This document shows, one piece after another, positions 11,309-21,672 of a DNA stretch of 64,000 nucleotides. The notes below the pieces were generated by a model that ran no database searches, was not told the origin of the DNA, and saw only the letters and a list, made by a program, of their open reading frames with translations. Source of the DNA: Cladochytrium replicatum (Eukaryota > Chytridiomycota > Chytridiomycetes > Cladochytriales > Cladochytriaceae); assembly GCA_025526935.1 (NCBI GenBank), contig JAHLKD010000065.1, positions 186,001-250,000 of the forward strand. Reading direction: 5' to 3'. The position numbers were made by a program, and so were the translations under genes. Position 1 is the stretch's first letter. Each line of letters starts with the position of its first letter.

Positions 11309-12193
11309 TCAAATGAAACCAATCTGTTCGACTTTTTAAGCCAGGAAGTAAGAGTGTGATGGCAATGGGCAATTACCTTGTTGGCGATGTCAAGAGCATC
11401 TGCGTCGGGGGAGAGGCGGACGTAAGCCTTCTTGGTACCATCGGGCCGGACAAGAGTGTTGATGCGCTGTGAGTCGACATCGTAAAGCTTCTTGACAGCG
11501 TCTCGGATCTGGCGCTTGTTGGCGCGAACGTCGCAGATGAAGACGAGTGTGTTGTTGTCCTCGATCAACTTCATGGCGGACTCAGTGTTGAGAGGGTAGC
11601 GGACAACAGTGTACTGGTCGAGGGGTGAAACCTTGGGAACCGAGCGGCGGGGGTACTTCGGCACACGGGGAAGACGGAGGGTCTTAGGGCGACGGAAGGT
11701 GGTGGAGGTGCGGACTTTCTTCACGGTCTTCTGGGTGCCTTTCAAGGCTGCCTTCTTGGCGGCGGCGGCCTTGTTCACAGCGGCCTTTTTAGGAGCAGCG
11801 GCCTTCTTGTCTGCGGCTGTGAGATAAAACAGTAATCCGGGTTCAGAAAATCGAATGCGAAACGCGACCACTTATGCGCCAATGAAGGCTAAGGAGGGGA
11901 ACAGCAACCACCAGGAAGGCGGGAGACTGCTATTGAATTGCCCCTCGGAAACCTGTTCACTCAAACGGTCTCGATTTCTCGACTTCCGAGAGAGAGCCAG
12001 TAATCGTCATGGAAGCCATCCAAAGCAAGGTTCGGGACATTGACAAGCAAGCCCAGACAACCTTCTTCCTCCGATTGAATTCACCGAGCTTGGATAGAAA
12101 TCGCAATCGTCCATCGCTTCCCTAGTGGCAAGCTGTTTCCTCTCGAGCACAAAGACAACGATCCAGCACCGTCGACATACCTTTGGGACCCAT
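11309..12193 (-). CDS. RPL25: 60S ribosomal protein uL23 (L23a/L25)
   Basis: uL23 binds 25S rRNA next to the polypeptide exit tunnel and is the docking site for SRP and chaperones. Exon 1 is 13 nt (12181-12193, MGPK plus one base, donor GTATGT). Exon 2 is 11377-11816 and exon 3 is only 15 nt (11309-11323, encoding IGFI and stop). The product is 155 residues. The N-terminus is a Lys/Ala-rich tail. The globular part contains [36 protein letters not shown] and [19 protein letters not shown], all standard for the family. Intron 1 is 364 nt, far longer than other introns here; intron 2 is 53 nt. The tiny first exon was chosen because it restores the start in phase. Confidence 0.93.
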
Positions 12194-12447
12194 GCGTTCG
12201 AAAAGAAAAAGTGAGAGGTGAAAAGCACGACGTGCGTGGCTGGGGCTACCGAAGAAAACTTTGCACAAGCCATGCTACTGCGGCAGATTGGAACGTGGGA
12301 AACAGGATGTTCGGTCGATTGAAGTGTAGGGCCTCACAATTTCTCGCCAAATAATCCTCTGCCAGGGATAATTTATTTACAGAAAATGGGCACGGGCATC
12401 GTCTAGGTACAATGACCAACAAATGATGTACGCACAATCAAAAGACC

Positions 12448-13151
12448 TCACGCCAATACGGGCTTCTTCACAATGACAACTGGGCACTCGCAGTGGTGTG
12501 CGAGATAGTGGCTTACTGAACCAGTTAGCAGCCTTCAGTAGAATGGTTAATATCCTTCAGCAGGAGGTTATCTACTCAATACTCACCCAATGGATGTGTG
12601 TCTGCTTCCGACTAGAAGCATGGTTGGCTTAACTTGCTTTGCCTGAAGTTGAAAAGTCATTGATGATTTTAAGTACCACAATTGTTTACATTCGACTTAC
12701 CATTTGCACAATGACTTGCTTCGGCTCACCGACCTGCGCCGACAATTGGACTTCGACATTTTTGTAATATTTAGAACGCACACTGTTGACCAAGGACTGC
12801 AACCCGGTCAATGCCATGTCCTCTGCTTCGCTCAAGTAGTGCACTGGCAAATAAACATAACCAAAGGCGTGATCAATGTCCGGCACGGAGAAAAAACTAT
12901 CATCGGGGCTCACCTCGAACATCAGTTGTCAACGAGCCAGCTAGTGCGCCAGCTGCAGTTATAGAATTTGGCGGCCGGGTTACGGTAACGACAGTTGCAT
13001 GGTCGCCGTCAGTGAGAACATTCGAAAACGCCCAGTTGAGGGTGTATTCTCCAGAGTCAGAGTCGTCGATTGCGATGAGAACCTCTTTCTGTTGACCCTG
13101 TCTCAGATTACGTACGTTCTCGCAATGTGCTGTCCCTACCTTCTCCGTCAT
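12448..13151 (-). CDS. Universal stress protein (UspA) family
   Basis: UspA-fold proteins bind nucleotides and are linked to stress responses in bacteria, plants and fungi. Four exons keep frame: 12914-13151, 12701-12843, 12588-12642 and 12448-12515, giving about 167 residues. The first strand reads EVLIAIDDSDSGEYTLNWAF. The middle has SEAEDMALTGLQSLVNSV. The C-terminal strand and nucleotide loop read PTMLLVGSRTHPLVSHYLAHHCECPVVIV, matching the family G-S-x...S-x-Y-x-x-H-x-x-C-P-V pattern. A 51-nt GT..AG segment inside exon 1 (just after MTEK) is also in frame and could be a fifth intron, giving about 150 residues. The start ATG at 13151 is the only one upstream of the fold. Confidence 0.85.
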
Positions 13152-13456
13152 TTTAAGCACCACGTGACCCAGCTGGGCACGTGGCAATTATTTCACCCCC
13201 ATCGACGATAAATAACATGAGTTTTAGGTCGATCTCAGCTGTGAAATTCTCGGCCGGAATGAGACCACACCTCGTTAGTGTGCTTTCTATGTCGGTTTTC
13301 CCGATACCAGCCCAATTTCTTCAACTCAACCACAGAAGCATTTAAGTTTGGGTGGCGATGACGTCTCAAATTTTCATCCAAAATTAAAAAACTGTGCTTC
13401 CTTTCTCCACCCATAGAAGAGAAGCCACCACTAGAGCCAGCTTGTCTCTCACAACC

Positions 13457-15372
13457 ATGCTCCTCCGTACAGCAGTTTCGGCAACGTTGGCCTTCCTGGT
13501 CGCAGCTGCGTCCTCTGCATCAGCACAATTTGTAACTGGTCGACGGCCGCTATGCACATCAGCCGGTACTCCCTCGACCGTGTTTGTGAACTGCACAAAC
13601 TTTGCACCGGAGACCGGCGTGATGGCCGGGTTCAACGTCGACCTTGATGGACACGATACTATCGCAGCGTTCAAGAACCGTATGAACCCTTGGACAAACT
13701 CTCCGGCGCTTTACGGTAAGTGGGACTGCCCGATGGGGATGGGGAAGGAACAAACTTGGCCGAAGGAACGGTTGGATGGGCAATGGAGAGTGTAGGAATG
13801 AAATTCGTGGCATCGCATCGGGAATGAGTATTTGCTTGAAGGGACACAGATATTTATCGTGCGAACACGTTTGCGGAATGAGGGATGTCGCTGACCAAAC
13901 TTTCTCCTCATAAAGGAATGTTCATGAAGATCGCTCAGGTGCTCATTGGCCAGACTCCCCTCGATTCGCGAAAAGAGGATCTCGACACATTCATCACGCA
14001 GATCCGTGGCCAGAATGCCATGTTTGTTGTTTCGATCGACCCTTGGTACGGCTATAACAACGTCAGCGACGAGGCTGTTTCCCTGGTAAAGCTTCATCGC
14101 GTATTTTTTCTGCTCAAAATGCTGATAATTGTATTCAGTTCGCCCTCAAGATGCAGGAGCTCAACCAGTACGGTATCCCCGTGCTGATCCGTCCCGCCCA
14201 CGAAATGAACGCACCGTGGTATCCGTACGGCATGCAGCCCACAGCCTTCAAAGACTTCTACAGGAAGATCCATAGGGCTGTCCGTGCTGTTGCACCGTAC
14301 ACTCGCTTCAGTATGTATTCTGCCTGCTGATGGATTTTGGTGGCTGTACTGATTACAAGAATAGTCTACGCACCCAACCTTGGTACTGGTTACCCCTGGA
14401 CCATCGGTGACTACCACATCAAACCCACTGACCCGGACTTCCCTCTTGCCGACACGAACAACAACAAAGTGCTCGACACCAACGATGACCCGTACACGGT
14501 GACCACCTCAATAACACTGCTCTATTATCCATTCTAAACCCTTTCATTTGTAGCCTTACTACCCCGGCGATGAGTACGTTGACTGGTTTGGATGCTCAAC
14601 GTACTGGAAGGGTGAATACCCTTACAACAACAACCAAGTTGTTCCCGACAACGTATGCTCGTATTGTGTACCTCTCATGCTGACGCTCACCGTCTGTGGT
14701 TTCAGTTCATCTTGGGCCAGATGAGCCAGGTTCTCGGTGGTGGTCTCAGCACCCTTCAATGGGCACAACGCCGCAACCTCCCAATCATCTTCCCAGAAAT
14801 GGCCGGATCCTTCACCGCAGCTAACCCCGGCGTTCCCAACATCCAGACCAAGCAGAAGTTCTGGCAACAAATCTACAGCCCTGCTGGCCAGGCTGTCCTT
14901 CCGGGCCTTAAAGCTGTAAGTTTTCGTTCCGATAATTCCTTGCATCCCTATAACCGAGCTTTTCTTTTCACAGGGTCTTTGGTTCGATTACGTCAAGTTT
15001 GAAGACAACGCTCTCCGTGACTTCTCGATCTCCTCCAACCGCAACGGCACGCTCGCCCAAGTCGCGCCCAGCTTCAAGAGTGACCTTGGCGGATACGGAA
15101 CCGGCGTTGTATGGGCTGCAAACATGGCCATGCCGAGCGCGGGTGCTGCGTGCGGTTGCTTCGTCAACAACGAGGCCAAGCAGGCGCTTGCTGACTGGAC
15201 CCCGCCCCCGTCGCCTTCGCCTACGACTACCACCACGCGCGGTCCCACCGCCACGGCATTAGTACAAGGTAACACCTCAGACGGTGCTGTTGGTCCGAGG
15301 GTCGCGCAGACGTTTCTGGTTGCGTCTGCTCTCGGTGCCGTTGTTGCGGTTGTGGGAGCGCTTTTCGTTTAG
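13457..15372 (+). CDS. Secreted, probably GPI-anchored GH26-like beta-glycanase
   Basis: GH26 enzymes are mainly beta-mannanases and related endoglycanases; here a role in plant or fungal wall polysaccharide attack or remodelling is inferred. Seven exons (13457-13715, 13916-14085, 14139-14310, 14365-14498, 14554-14652, 14706-14915, 14974-15372) give 480 residues. A signal peptide starts MLLRTAVSATLAFLVAAA with a likely cut after SASA. The acid/base motif is RPAHEMNAPWYPYG (Glu near residue 165). The likely nucleophile is in IIFPEMAG (Glu near 309). The C-terminus has a Pro/Thr/Ser linker, then GNTSDGA and a hydrophobic tail to the stop, a typical GPI-attachment signal. Intron 1 is 200 nt; the others are 53-58 nt. 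Substrate not determinable by eye. Confidence 0.85.
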
Positions 15373-15593
15373 GATGGAGCGACCCACTTTTTTGGGGATG
15401 GCAGAGATTTCTGACGAGAGTTTTCGGTTCGCTTAGCGGTGCATTCTTTCTTTTTCGTCGTACACATCCGTTAACAAATAGACTTCAAAAAGAGGTAGCA
15501 ATAGACGTATTTCTGTCGTATTTTCTACACTCCATACTGTGCGCTGCGTTGAACAAAAGCCAAGTACTTCCAGCTGCGTGCATCCACAAAAAA

Positions 15594-16267
15594 CTAAGCT
15601 GCACCTCCGTTCCCTTCAGTAAACCTGTGTCGAGACTCCCATTCCTCCGCCCATCCACATATTCTATTAACATTTTGGTCCATCTGTTCGACCGAGTTGC
15701 TTTCCAGCTCAACAACATCCTCCGCATACGACTCGCGCGCTTCCTCAAGAACTACTTGCATGATCTCGCACTCGATGTTTTCTGAGATCTTTTTGGTAGA
15801 GTACCCACTTTACGAAACATTTTTAGCTCACCATCGATGGAAGCAATGAAACTTGTTTACCGTTTTTCTAATCTCTCGTACAGAACCGTGTTATCCGTTC
15901 GCAGTACGACGACCAAATCGAACCACCGCTGGGAAGAAATCGCATCCGTGGTGGTCGAGCACCTTCCCACCGTCCTGCATCATCCGCTCGAGCGCATCAA
16001 TGACCTGTCGTGAATATTTAAAAACCACCGTGATTAGGCGATGCGATCCGCCATAAACCCCCTTCGTGCCTTCAATTCATACGCGGTCTTCGTCCAAACA
16101 TAGGACTGGAACTCATCGTCAAATCCTTCGTGCAAGCCCGTCTCTTTAATAATCTTGCCCACTTCGATGTAGTCAAGAACCGCTGCGAGGGCGACGAGCT
16201 CCGCGGTTGTCGTTTTGCCCGTGCCGGGGGTTCCAGTGATGAGGATGTTGGGTCGACGTCGTTGCAT
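15594..16267 (-). CDS. FAP7: Adenylate kinase 6 / FAP7 ribosome-assembly NTPase, with two frame breaks
   Basis: FAP7/AK6 is an atypical nuclear adenylate kinase-ATPase needed for late 40S subunit maturation. Three exons: 16083-16267, 15861-16004, 15594-15807. Motifs: P-loop GTPGTGKTTTAE, then QSYVW, DEDR, VIDALERMMQDGGKV, DHHGCDFFP, then FDLVVVLRTDNTVLYERL, and ISENIECEIMQVVLEEA. Two places need a frame change. Near 16093-16094 one base is missing between W and DEDR. Near 15928-15931 two bases are missing between CDFFP and RWFDL. The two losses total three bases, and everything around them is highly conserved. This points to assembly indels or a recently broken copy; the gene is essential in yeast. 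It lies 63 bp downstream of the CHORD gene on the same strand. Confidence 0.8.
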
Positions 16268-16330
16268 TGAGGAATGGCGGAAGTGAGCAAAGTCTTTTGA
16301 AAGGATTCAAACAATATATTTGATTTCTTT

Positions 16331-17785
16331 CTATTGCTTCTTAAGCAAGTGGACGGGAGCATCCTTTGCAACCAGAGCAGTTTTACCACCGATTGTCCCA
16401 ACAGTCCCTTGAAAATTAAACAGCCATCAGCTAAAACAACAACAAAAACACTCTGGTGGGCTTAATCATACCAGTGGTACCGAATGTTGTGAAGCTGACA
16501 ATGTCAGTGCGCGGTTCGATACTTGGCCAGCTGATCCCATTCGCTTTGCGGAGTGTGATCTCAACCTTGGTCGACAATACTTCGTACTTTGAATGTTCCG
16601 GGGAGATAGGCTGGAAAAATGCAGCAAATGTGCATGAGAAAGAATCTTAAGATTGAAGATTTCCCAAGAGTACCTGCACCAATTGACTGTGATACTTGAA
16701 ACGCTTTCCGTCTGCCAACTTGCCCTCCAGTAACAGCTCATCCTCCTTAAATACGCACGTGGTGCTCGCTTTGTCGACCTTCTTGGCAAAGACGGAAATA
16801 ATCACGCTAGTCTGCGTTTGGTACCAATCTCGACGGCATTCCACGTATTCCTCAGCTGATCCCTTCCCAATAATTCGAAATTAATGGTAGTGAAGAGTCA
16901 ATGAAGGTTGCTGTACCTTCGGTGCATCAAGAAAACGGTGCTTGCCCTTTGTGCAGCCTTGGATCTTCACAAACTCTTCAAACTCCAGGACCTTCCTGGA
17001 GCAGCAGGACCAACCCTGTTTCAAGATTAGTTAATCTTCCTGATATCTAAACTAAATGAATTATGCATACTTTACTGCCTTCATGGAAAATAGGAGCACC
17101 ATGGTGGAACACACACTCACCCGTCTTCGAACTCTCATCGACATACGCGTACCCGCATCCCCGACGCTTACATTGAGTTCCCGACGCGATCACTGCGTCG
17201 GCCGGATCATGCAAGTCCTGCTCTTTCGTTTCTGGCTCCTTCTCGACTGGTTTTGGCTGGAACGAGTCCTGAGTGGCTGGAGCCGCAGGTGCTGCTTGCG
17301 GAGGGATGGATCCATATACCTCCTTCCCGTTCACGTCGGTGGTGACTGGAGCCGAAGCAGCCGCTGCTGGAGCGGCGGCAGGTGCAGGTGCGGCAACGGT
17401 ACTGTGCTTTCCGACTGTACAGCCTTGGATCTAAAAAAGTATTCAATGATCAATTGATGTTTGAAAACCAAGTTGAAGATTGCATTAATGCTAACCTTGA
17501 GGAAATCATCAAAGTCTGTCACACGTTTTGAGCAACACGACCAGCCCTGAATGCAATGTAGAGATTGATTCTTGACAGCCAAACGGGGGGAAAGAAAATG
17601 CCTACCTTCAGACCTTCGTGGAACACTGGTGCACCTGGGTGATGTCCGCAAGAGGTATCATGATTATCAGATTCGACAAACGATTTGCCGCAACCTGAAT
17701 GAAGAAAAGTTGACGAATTACAGAAGGCTCAACAGTATTTATTCAGCAAATACACACCTTTGTTGGTGCATGTCACCGTTGCCAT
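16331..17785 (-). CDS. CHORDC1: CHORD- and CS-domain HSP90 co-chaperone
   Basis: CHORD-CS proteins (CHORDC1/Morgana, plant RAR1 relatives) bind HSP90. Eight in-phase exons: 17758-17785, 17606-17694, 17496-17546, 17071-17430, 16917-17015, 16674-16862, 16472-16610 and 16331-16407, giving 343 residues. The first CHORD runs from MATVTCTNKGCGKSF through HHPGAPVFHEG, GWSCCSKRVTDFDDF and GCTVGKH. An Ala/Pro-rich linker follows. The second CHORD runs from CKRRGCGYAY through ECVFHHGAPIFHEG, GWSCCSRKVLEFEEF and GCTKGKH. All zinc-binding Cys/His positions appear present. The CS domain begins at CRRDWYQTQTSVIISVFAKK and ends near EITLRKANGISWPSIEP. The gene is divergent from the Aat-like gene, with 112 bp between the start codons. 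Confidence 0.93.
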
Positions 17786-17897
17786 GTTGTCTTGCGTCGC
17801 CAGCCAAGCGTTGCTCCTTATATAAATGTTCTGCTCTATCGAAGCACGTCGAACCTGCCAAACCGGCCGACACAAAGCCACGGTCTCTCAAGCCACA

Positions 17898-19007
17898 ATG
17901 GCCATCGTCGTCTCGCAACCCGCTCAACTGCACGCTATCAGAGAACGGCCGTCTATGCTTAAGGATGAATTCGCTTTCTGTGTTCAATTCACACCGAGGA
18001 TCATTGATGCTGCTTGTTTTGAAGGATTCCTTCCCATGGCCACGGAGATCGAGCAAGATGACAACCAGCGTTTTGCACTTCTCCTACTAAAGCTCCATCA
18101 CGAACGCTGCCTCATTCGTCCAATATCTTCGATGCACGTTGAGCGAAATGTGAGGAAATCGGCTTCCCGGTACTACTTGTCGGCCAACAAGGCATTTGAT
18201 GGAGTAGTTGCTGGTTGTTGGTATCAGCATCGCGACGTCTGCTGGCTCTACCCGCCATTGGTCTCCGCTTTCAAACAGATGGCATCAAATAGAAGACAAC
18301 ACATTACACACATCTATTCTTTCGAACTATGGAAGAAAGTGACTGACCCTGACTCCACGGCACCATCGAAGCCACGATCTAGGAAATCAATGAATATGAA
18401 TCACGGTTCAGAAGAGGAAGATGATGAATTCGAAAGCGAGGCGGTTGAGGAAGAAAGGATCGACGTGGTGAATCCGTCAGAAAGTATTGAAGAGGCTGGA
18501 TTCCAGCGGCATGTTCAGGAAGATTACGAGCTCGTTGCTGGCGAGATTGGCTATATTGTGGGAAGTGTCTACACATCATTGACGGGGTTTGCTTTAGAAT
18601 CTGGATCGGGCACAGTGCAGCTCTGTGCGGTCGGAAGGTTTTTAGAAAGCAAAGGCGTGGAAGTATGGGATCTCGGGATGGAGATTCCATATAAGACTCG
18701 ACTTGGAGCAAAGTGCATCTCGCGAGAGAGCTGGCTTGATCTTCAGGCACAATATCGAATGACGAAAGGTTTGAGATCGGGAGAAGCGCCAACAATGTCA
18801 CTCGATATACCTGGATTCGTTCCAGCGAAGGATATCATATATTTTGGTCAATACGAAGGACGGAATTGTGATCAAGAGAAACCCGCAACGGGGCAACTCG
18901 ATGGGGATGGCATTGTCCTTTCTAAGAAGAAACAGAAGCGAGCTGCAAAGCAGGCGACCAAAGCCCTGAAGAGGAACGCTGAAGATGAGAAAGCGTATCA
19001 ATTGTAA
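17898..19007 (+). CDS. Leucyl/phenylalanyl-tRNA-protein transferase-like protein (Aat family), single exon
   Basis: Bacterial Aat moves Leu or Phe from tRNA to protein N-termini that begin with Arg or Lys, feeding the N-degron pathway. This 369-residue frame has no intron. Blocks resembling the family (PF03588) are visible. FEGFLPMA matches the N-terminal region. NVRKSASRYYLSANKAFDGVVAGCW matches the conserved 'R-K-x-x-R...D-x-x-F...V-I-x-x-C' block. CWLYPPLVSAFKQM corresponds to the 'W-I-x-x-x-M-x-x-A-Y' block. HIYSFELWKK precedes an acidic insertion (about residues 172-200). ELVAGEIGYIVGSVYTSLTGFA and VWDLGMEIPYKTRLGAKCISRESWL finish the domain. The C-terminus is Lys-rich. An upstream in-frame ATG at 17826 is possible, but 17898 has the better context. 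Whether it transfers amino acids in this host is unknown. Confidence 0.75.
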   Translation: MAIVVSQPAQLHAIRERPSMLKDEFAFCVQFTPRIIDAACFEGFLPMATEIEQDDNQRFALLLLKLHHERCLIRPISSMHVERNVRKSASRYYLSANKAFDGVVAGCWYQHRDVCWLYPPLVSAFKQMASNRRQHITHIYSFELWKKVTDPDSTAPSKPRSRKSMNMNHGSEEEDDEFESEAVEEERIDVVNPSESIEEAGFQRHVQEDYELVAGEIGYIVGSVYTSLTGFALESGSGTVQLCAVGRFLESKGVEVWDLGMEIPYKTRLGAKCISRESWLDLQAQYRMTKGLRSGEAPTMSLDIPGFVPAKDIIYFGQYEGRNCDQEKPATGQLDGDGIVLSKKKQKRAAKQATKALKRNAEDEKAYQL

Positions 19008-19171
19008 ATGAACGACGAATTACATCACTCTTAAAAGTGTTCGTCACACGACCCGGCCGATTTCCCATCAACGTTCCTTTTCAGGTAAAGATGTTTCCGG
19101 AACATTTGCTCCTTAAGCGAATTTAAGCATACTCCGTTCTCTTTGCGCTATCTTAAACTTGATATCAAAAC

Positions 19172-19699
19172 ATGGCACTTTTGCTTTTCAATCGCGACCC
19201 TTTCGTCAGCTCCTTCGATGACTTCTTCAGCCATCAGAGGAGACAGTTCATATCTGACTTCAGCCTCATCCCGTTCAGCCTCGTGGACCACACTTCTAAG
19301 GACGCTTCTCGACCGTCTCACAGCTCTGAAAGTTGGGTTCCTCGCGTTTAAGTTTCCGGGAACGAGCAAGAATACTTTTTGCAGGCGGAGCTCCTGGGCT
19401 TCTCGAAAGACCACGTCAAGGTGTTCATCAAAGAAGATACTCTTGTGATCGAGGCAGACAAGACGAAGAAGACCTCAAAGAAGGTAACTGGGAAGAACGG
19501 ACATGAGGGAGCAAAGGACAAAGACGAGAAACCGTCGACCGAACAAACTATAACTCGCTCGCTCAAACGGTTGATTCGCTCACCATGCGATGTTGATCCA
19601 GCAAAGTGCACTGCAGTGATAAATGAAGGATCACTTGAGATCAAGGGTCAGAGTGAGTCCATATATGTTATGAACATTGAGATCAAGTCTCGTTTGTGA
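19172..19699 (+). pseudogene. Small heat shock protein (alpha-crystallin domain) with an in-frame TAA
   Basis: Small HSPs are ATP-independent holdases. The frame opens at ATG 19172 with the arm MALLLFNRDPFVSSFDDFF. It reads WVPRV, then meets TAA at 19349-19351 (codon 60). In the same frame it goes straight on with VSGNEQEYFLQAELLGFSKDHVKVFIKEDTLVIEA, the start of an alpha-crystallin domain. The sense protein would run to 19699. A Lys-rich insertion lies mid-domain, followed by TRSLKRLIRSPCDVDPAKC and EGSLEIKG. The stop sits where the family usually has an acidic residue after 'VPRV'. A 39-nt GT..AG intron would remove the stop, but also one beta-strand, and would be the shortest intron in the window. 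Nonsense mutation, stop read-through or base error remain possible. Confidence 0.65.
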
Positions 19700-19951
19700 G
19701 CAAAGATGAAGCTTTGTTATATCTATTACTTTTGAACGTGAAAACATGGATACTTATTGTTTGATCAAGCAACTTGGTTTCACCGTCCACATTCCACCAC
19801 CCCAACCTGAACCTCGCATTGGATTGGTTCGTGGCACAGCACTTAATTTGTGTGTTTTGGAGACGAAGGACTGGGGGGCATTCGACCAGGCACTTACCAC
19901 CTTACCACCGGGCCATTAATTTGAAGCCGATCCTCTCCATTACATCCTGAG

Positions 19952-21672
19952 ATGGCAACCCACCAACAGAGACCCATGTCGGATGTCCAACCGGGCCCCG
20001 TTACTCGACCCATCTCCACGAACCTTGAGCTAGCTGCCCGAGCTGGACAGCTTCGACCCAGTTCTGAGATGCTTCCTGGACAATACAAGTCCCCTGAGGC
20101 TGAAGGTAATCTTCCTCACAAGGCGTGCTTTCTGCAACGTGAGCTGTGGACTTGATTCTTATTCTTAGCTATCGATCGATGGTTCGAGGATCTAAGCTAC
20201 TATGAAAGGACGCTCGAGCAGATGGCAAAAGCAAAGCTGGACGACAACTTTAGAGAAGAATTAAAAGCGATCGAACAGTGGTTTAGTGTTTTGACAGAAC
20301 CGGAGAGGACGACAGCGCTGTATAGCTTATTGCGACACACGACGCAAGTGCAGATCCGCTTCTTTATCACTGTACTCCAGCAGTTGGCTCAAAAAGATCC
20401 GATGAACACGTCACCGGGTCACAAGGGTCAGCCTGGTGCACCAATCTCGGCAAGCACGACACCAAAGTGTGAGTTAGCTCTTATTCTTCTGCGACTTAAT
20501 GGCAATAACTGACCTTCGCTCCAGCTGCACATCTGGAGATGGAGAAAAACGGCGAGGACATGGGACCCATCATGGGTATCGGCAGGCAAACACGACGTCT
20601 CTATGACCGTCACAGCGCACCACAACCCGACGAGAAGTACCATGGTTATGCTCCAGCCTACCACCCTGTCCCCGAAGGCGGCTACGACAGCGAAGAGTAC
20701 TATCCTATGCCCGGAACGAAATCAAACCGCAACAGCGTTCACTCTCCTCTCATTCGTCCCAAAACTCCCGCTGACGATGCGATCGGATCGGCCAACTGGT
20801 CGGTGACCGGTGTCCCGTCTCTCAACCTGCCCGTTGCTGGCGCCCCAGGAATGCCAAACATGACCTCGCCACGCCTACCTGTTCACGAAGACCTCTCAGT
20901 TCCGGATAACATGGGACTCCGTGTCGGAAACTACGCTAGACGACCCGGTTCAGTCTCCCCTATCATCGTAACTCCATCGACCCCAATGACCCCCGGAGGA
21001 GGACCCCTGTCGCCCTCAGTACACGCTGCTGCTGCGGCAGCGGCGGCAGCAATCCAGCACGCGCACAATTACGGGAATTCATCGTTCCAGCAGCACCCTG
21101 CGAGCGGATGGGGACACGTGCGGCTTGCTCCAGGTGCGGGGGGAGGGCTTGCTCCTGGCGCATTGTCACCTGGTGGAGGACTGCGATCACCGGGATCCCA
21201 CTCGGATTTCAGCGACTACGATGAAAACTATGCGGATACAAGTAGTGCTGGCACTGGTGTGCCCGGACGTCCGAGGAATGGTCCGAGCCAAGGAGGTGCG
21301 CACAAAGAAAAGGGAAAGATTCCAGAGGCAATAGACTTGGAGGCACTTAAAGGTTTGCTATTGAGTGGCGCATTTTTTGGATAAATTGTAATTTACTTTG
21401 GTTTTGAATTCATTTAGACATTCCTGGATGGCTAAGAAGCCTCCGCTTGCACAAATACACTCCGGTGTTTGAATCTACAGACTGGCGCACAATGATCAAA
21501 CTTACTGATGAAGAACTAAATGCAAAGGGAGTTCAAGCATTAGGTGCAAGAAGAAAGATGTTGAAAGTCTTTGAACTTGTCAGGAAAGAGCTAGACGCAA
21601 AGGTATGTAACCTGAAGTCAGATCCTACTTTTAAGATAATCTTGAATTTGCACATAGGGAGTACCTTATTGA
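19952..21672 (+). CDS. VTS1: VTS1/Smaug-family SAM-domain RNA-binding post-transcriptional regulator
   Basis: Vts1/Smaug proteins bind stem-loops through a SAM domain and recruit CCR4-NOT for deadenylation and decay. Five exons (19952-20105, 20169-20468, 20525-21352, 21418-21602, 21658-21672) give 493 residues. The N-terminal conserved part reads [20 protein letters not shown] then [17 protein letters not shown], as in fungal Vts1. The long middle is low-complexity Pro/Gly/Ser/Ala, with a run of alanines near 21030. The SAM domain starts [19 protein letters not shown] and ends [22 protein letters not shown], keeping the basic ALGARRK RNA-contact surface. The last exon encodes only GVPY. Its usual partner CCR4 is encoded 20 kb away in this window. 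Confidence 0.93.

Noticed and set aside
12009-12125. Short plus-strand frame beginning [16 protein letters not shown]
   Set aside because: It lies antisense inside the long first intron of the uL23 gene and has no recognised family or further exons.
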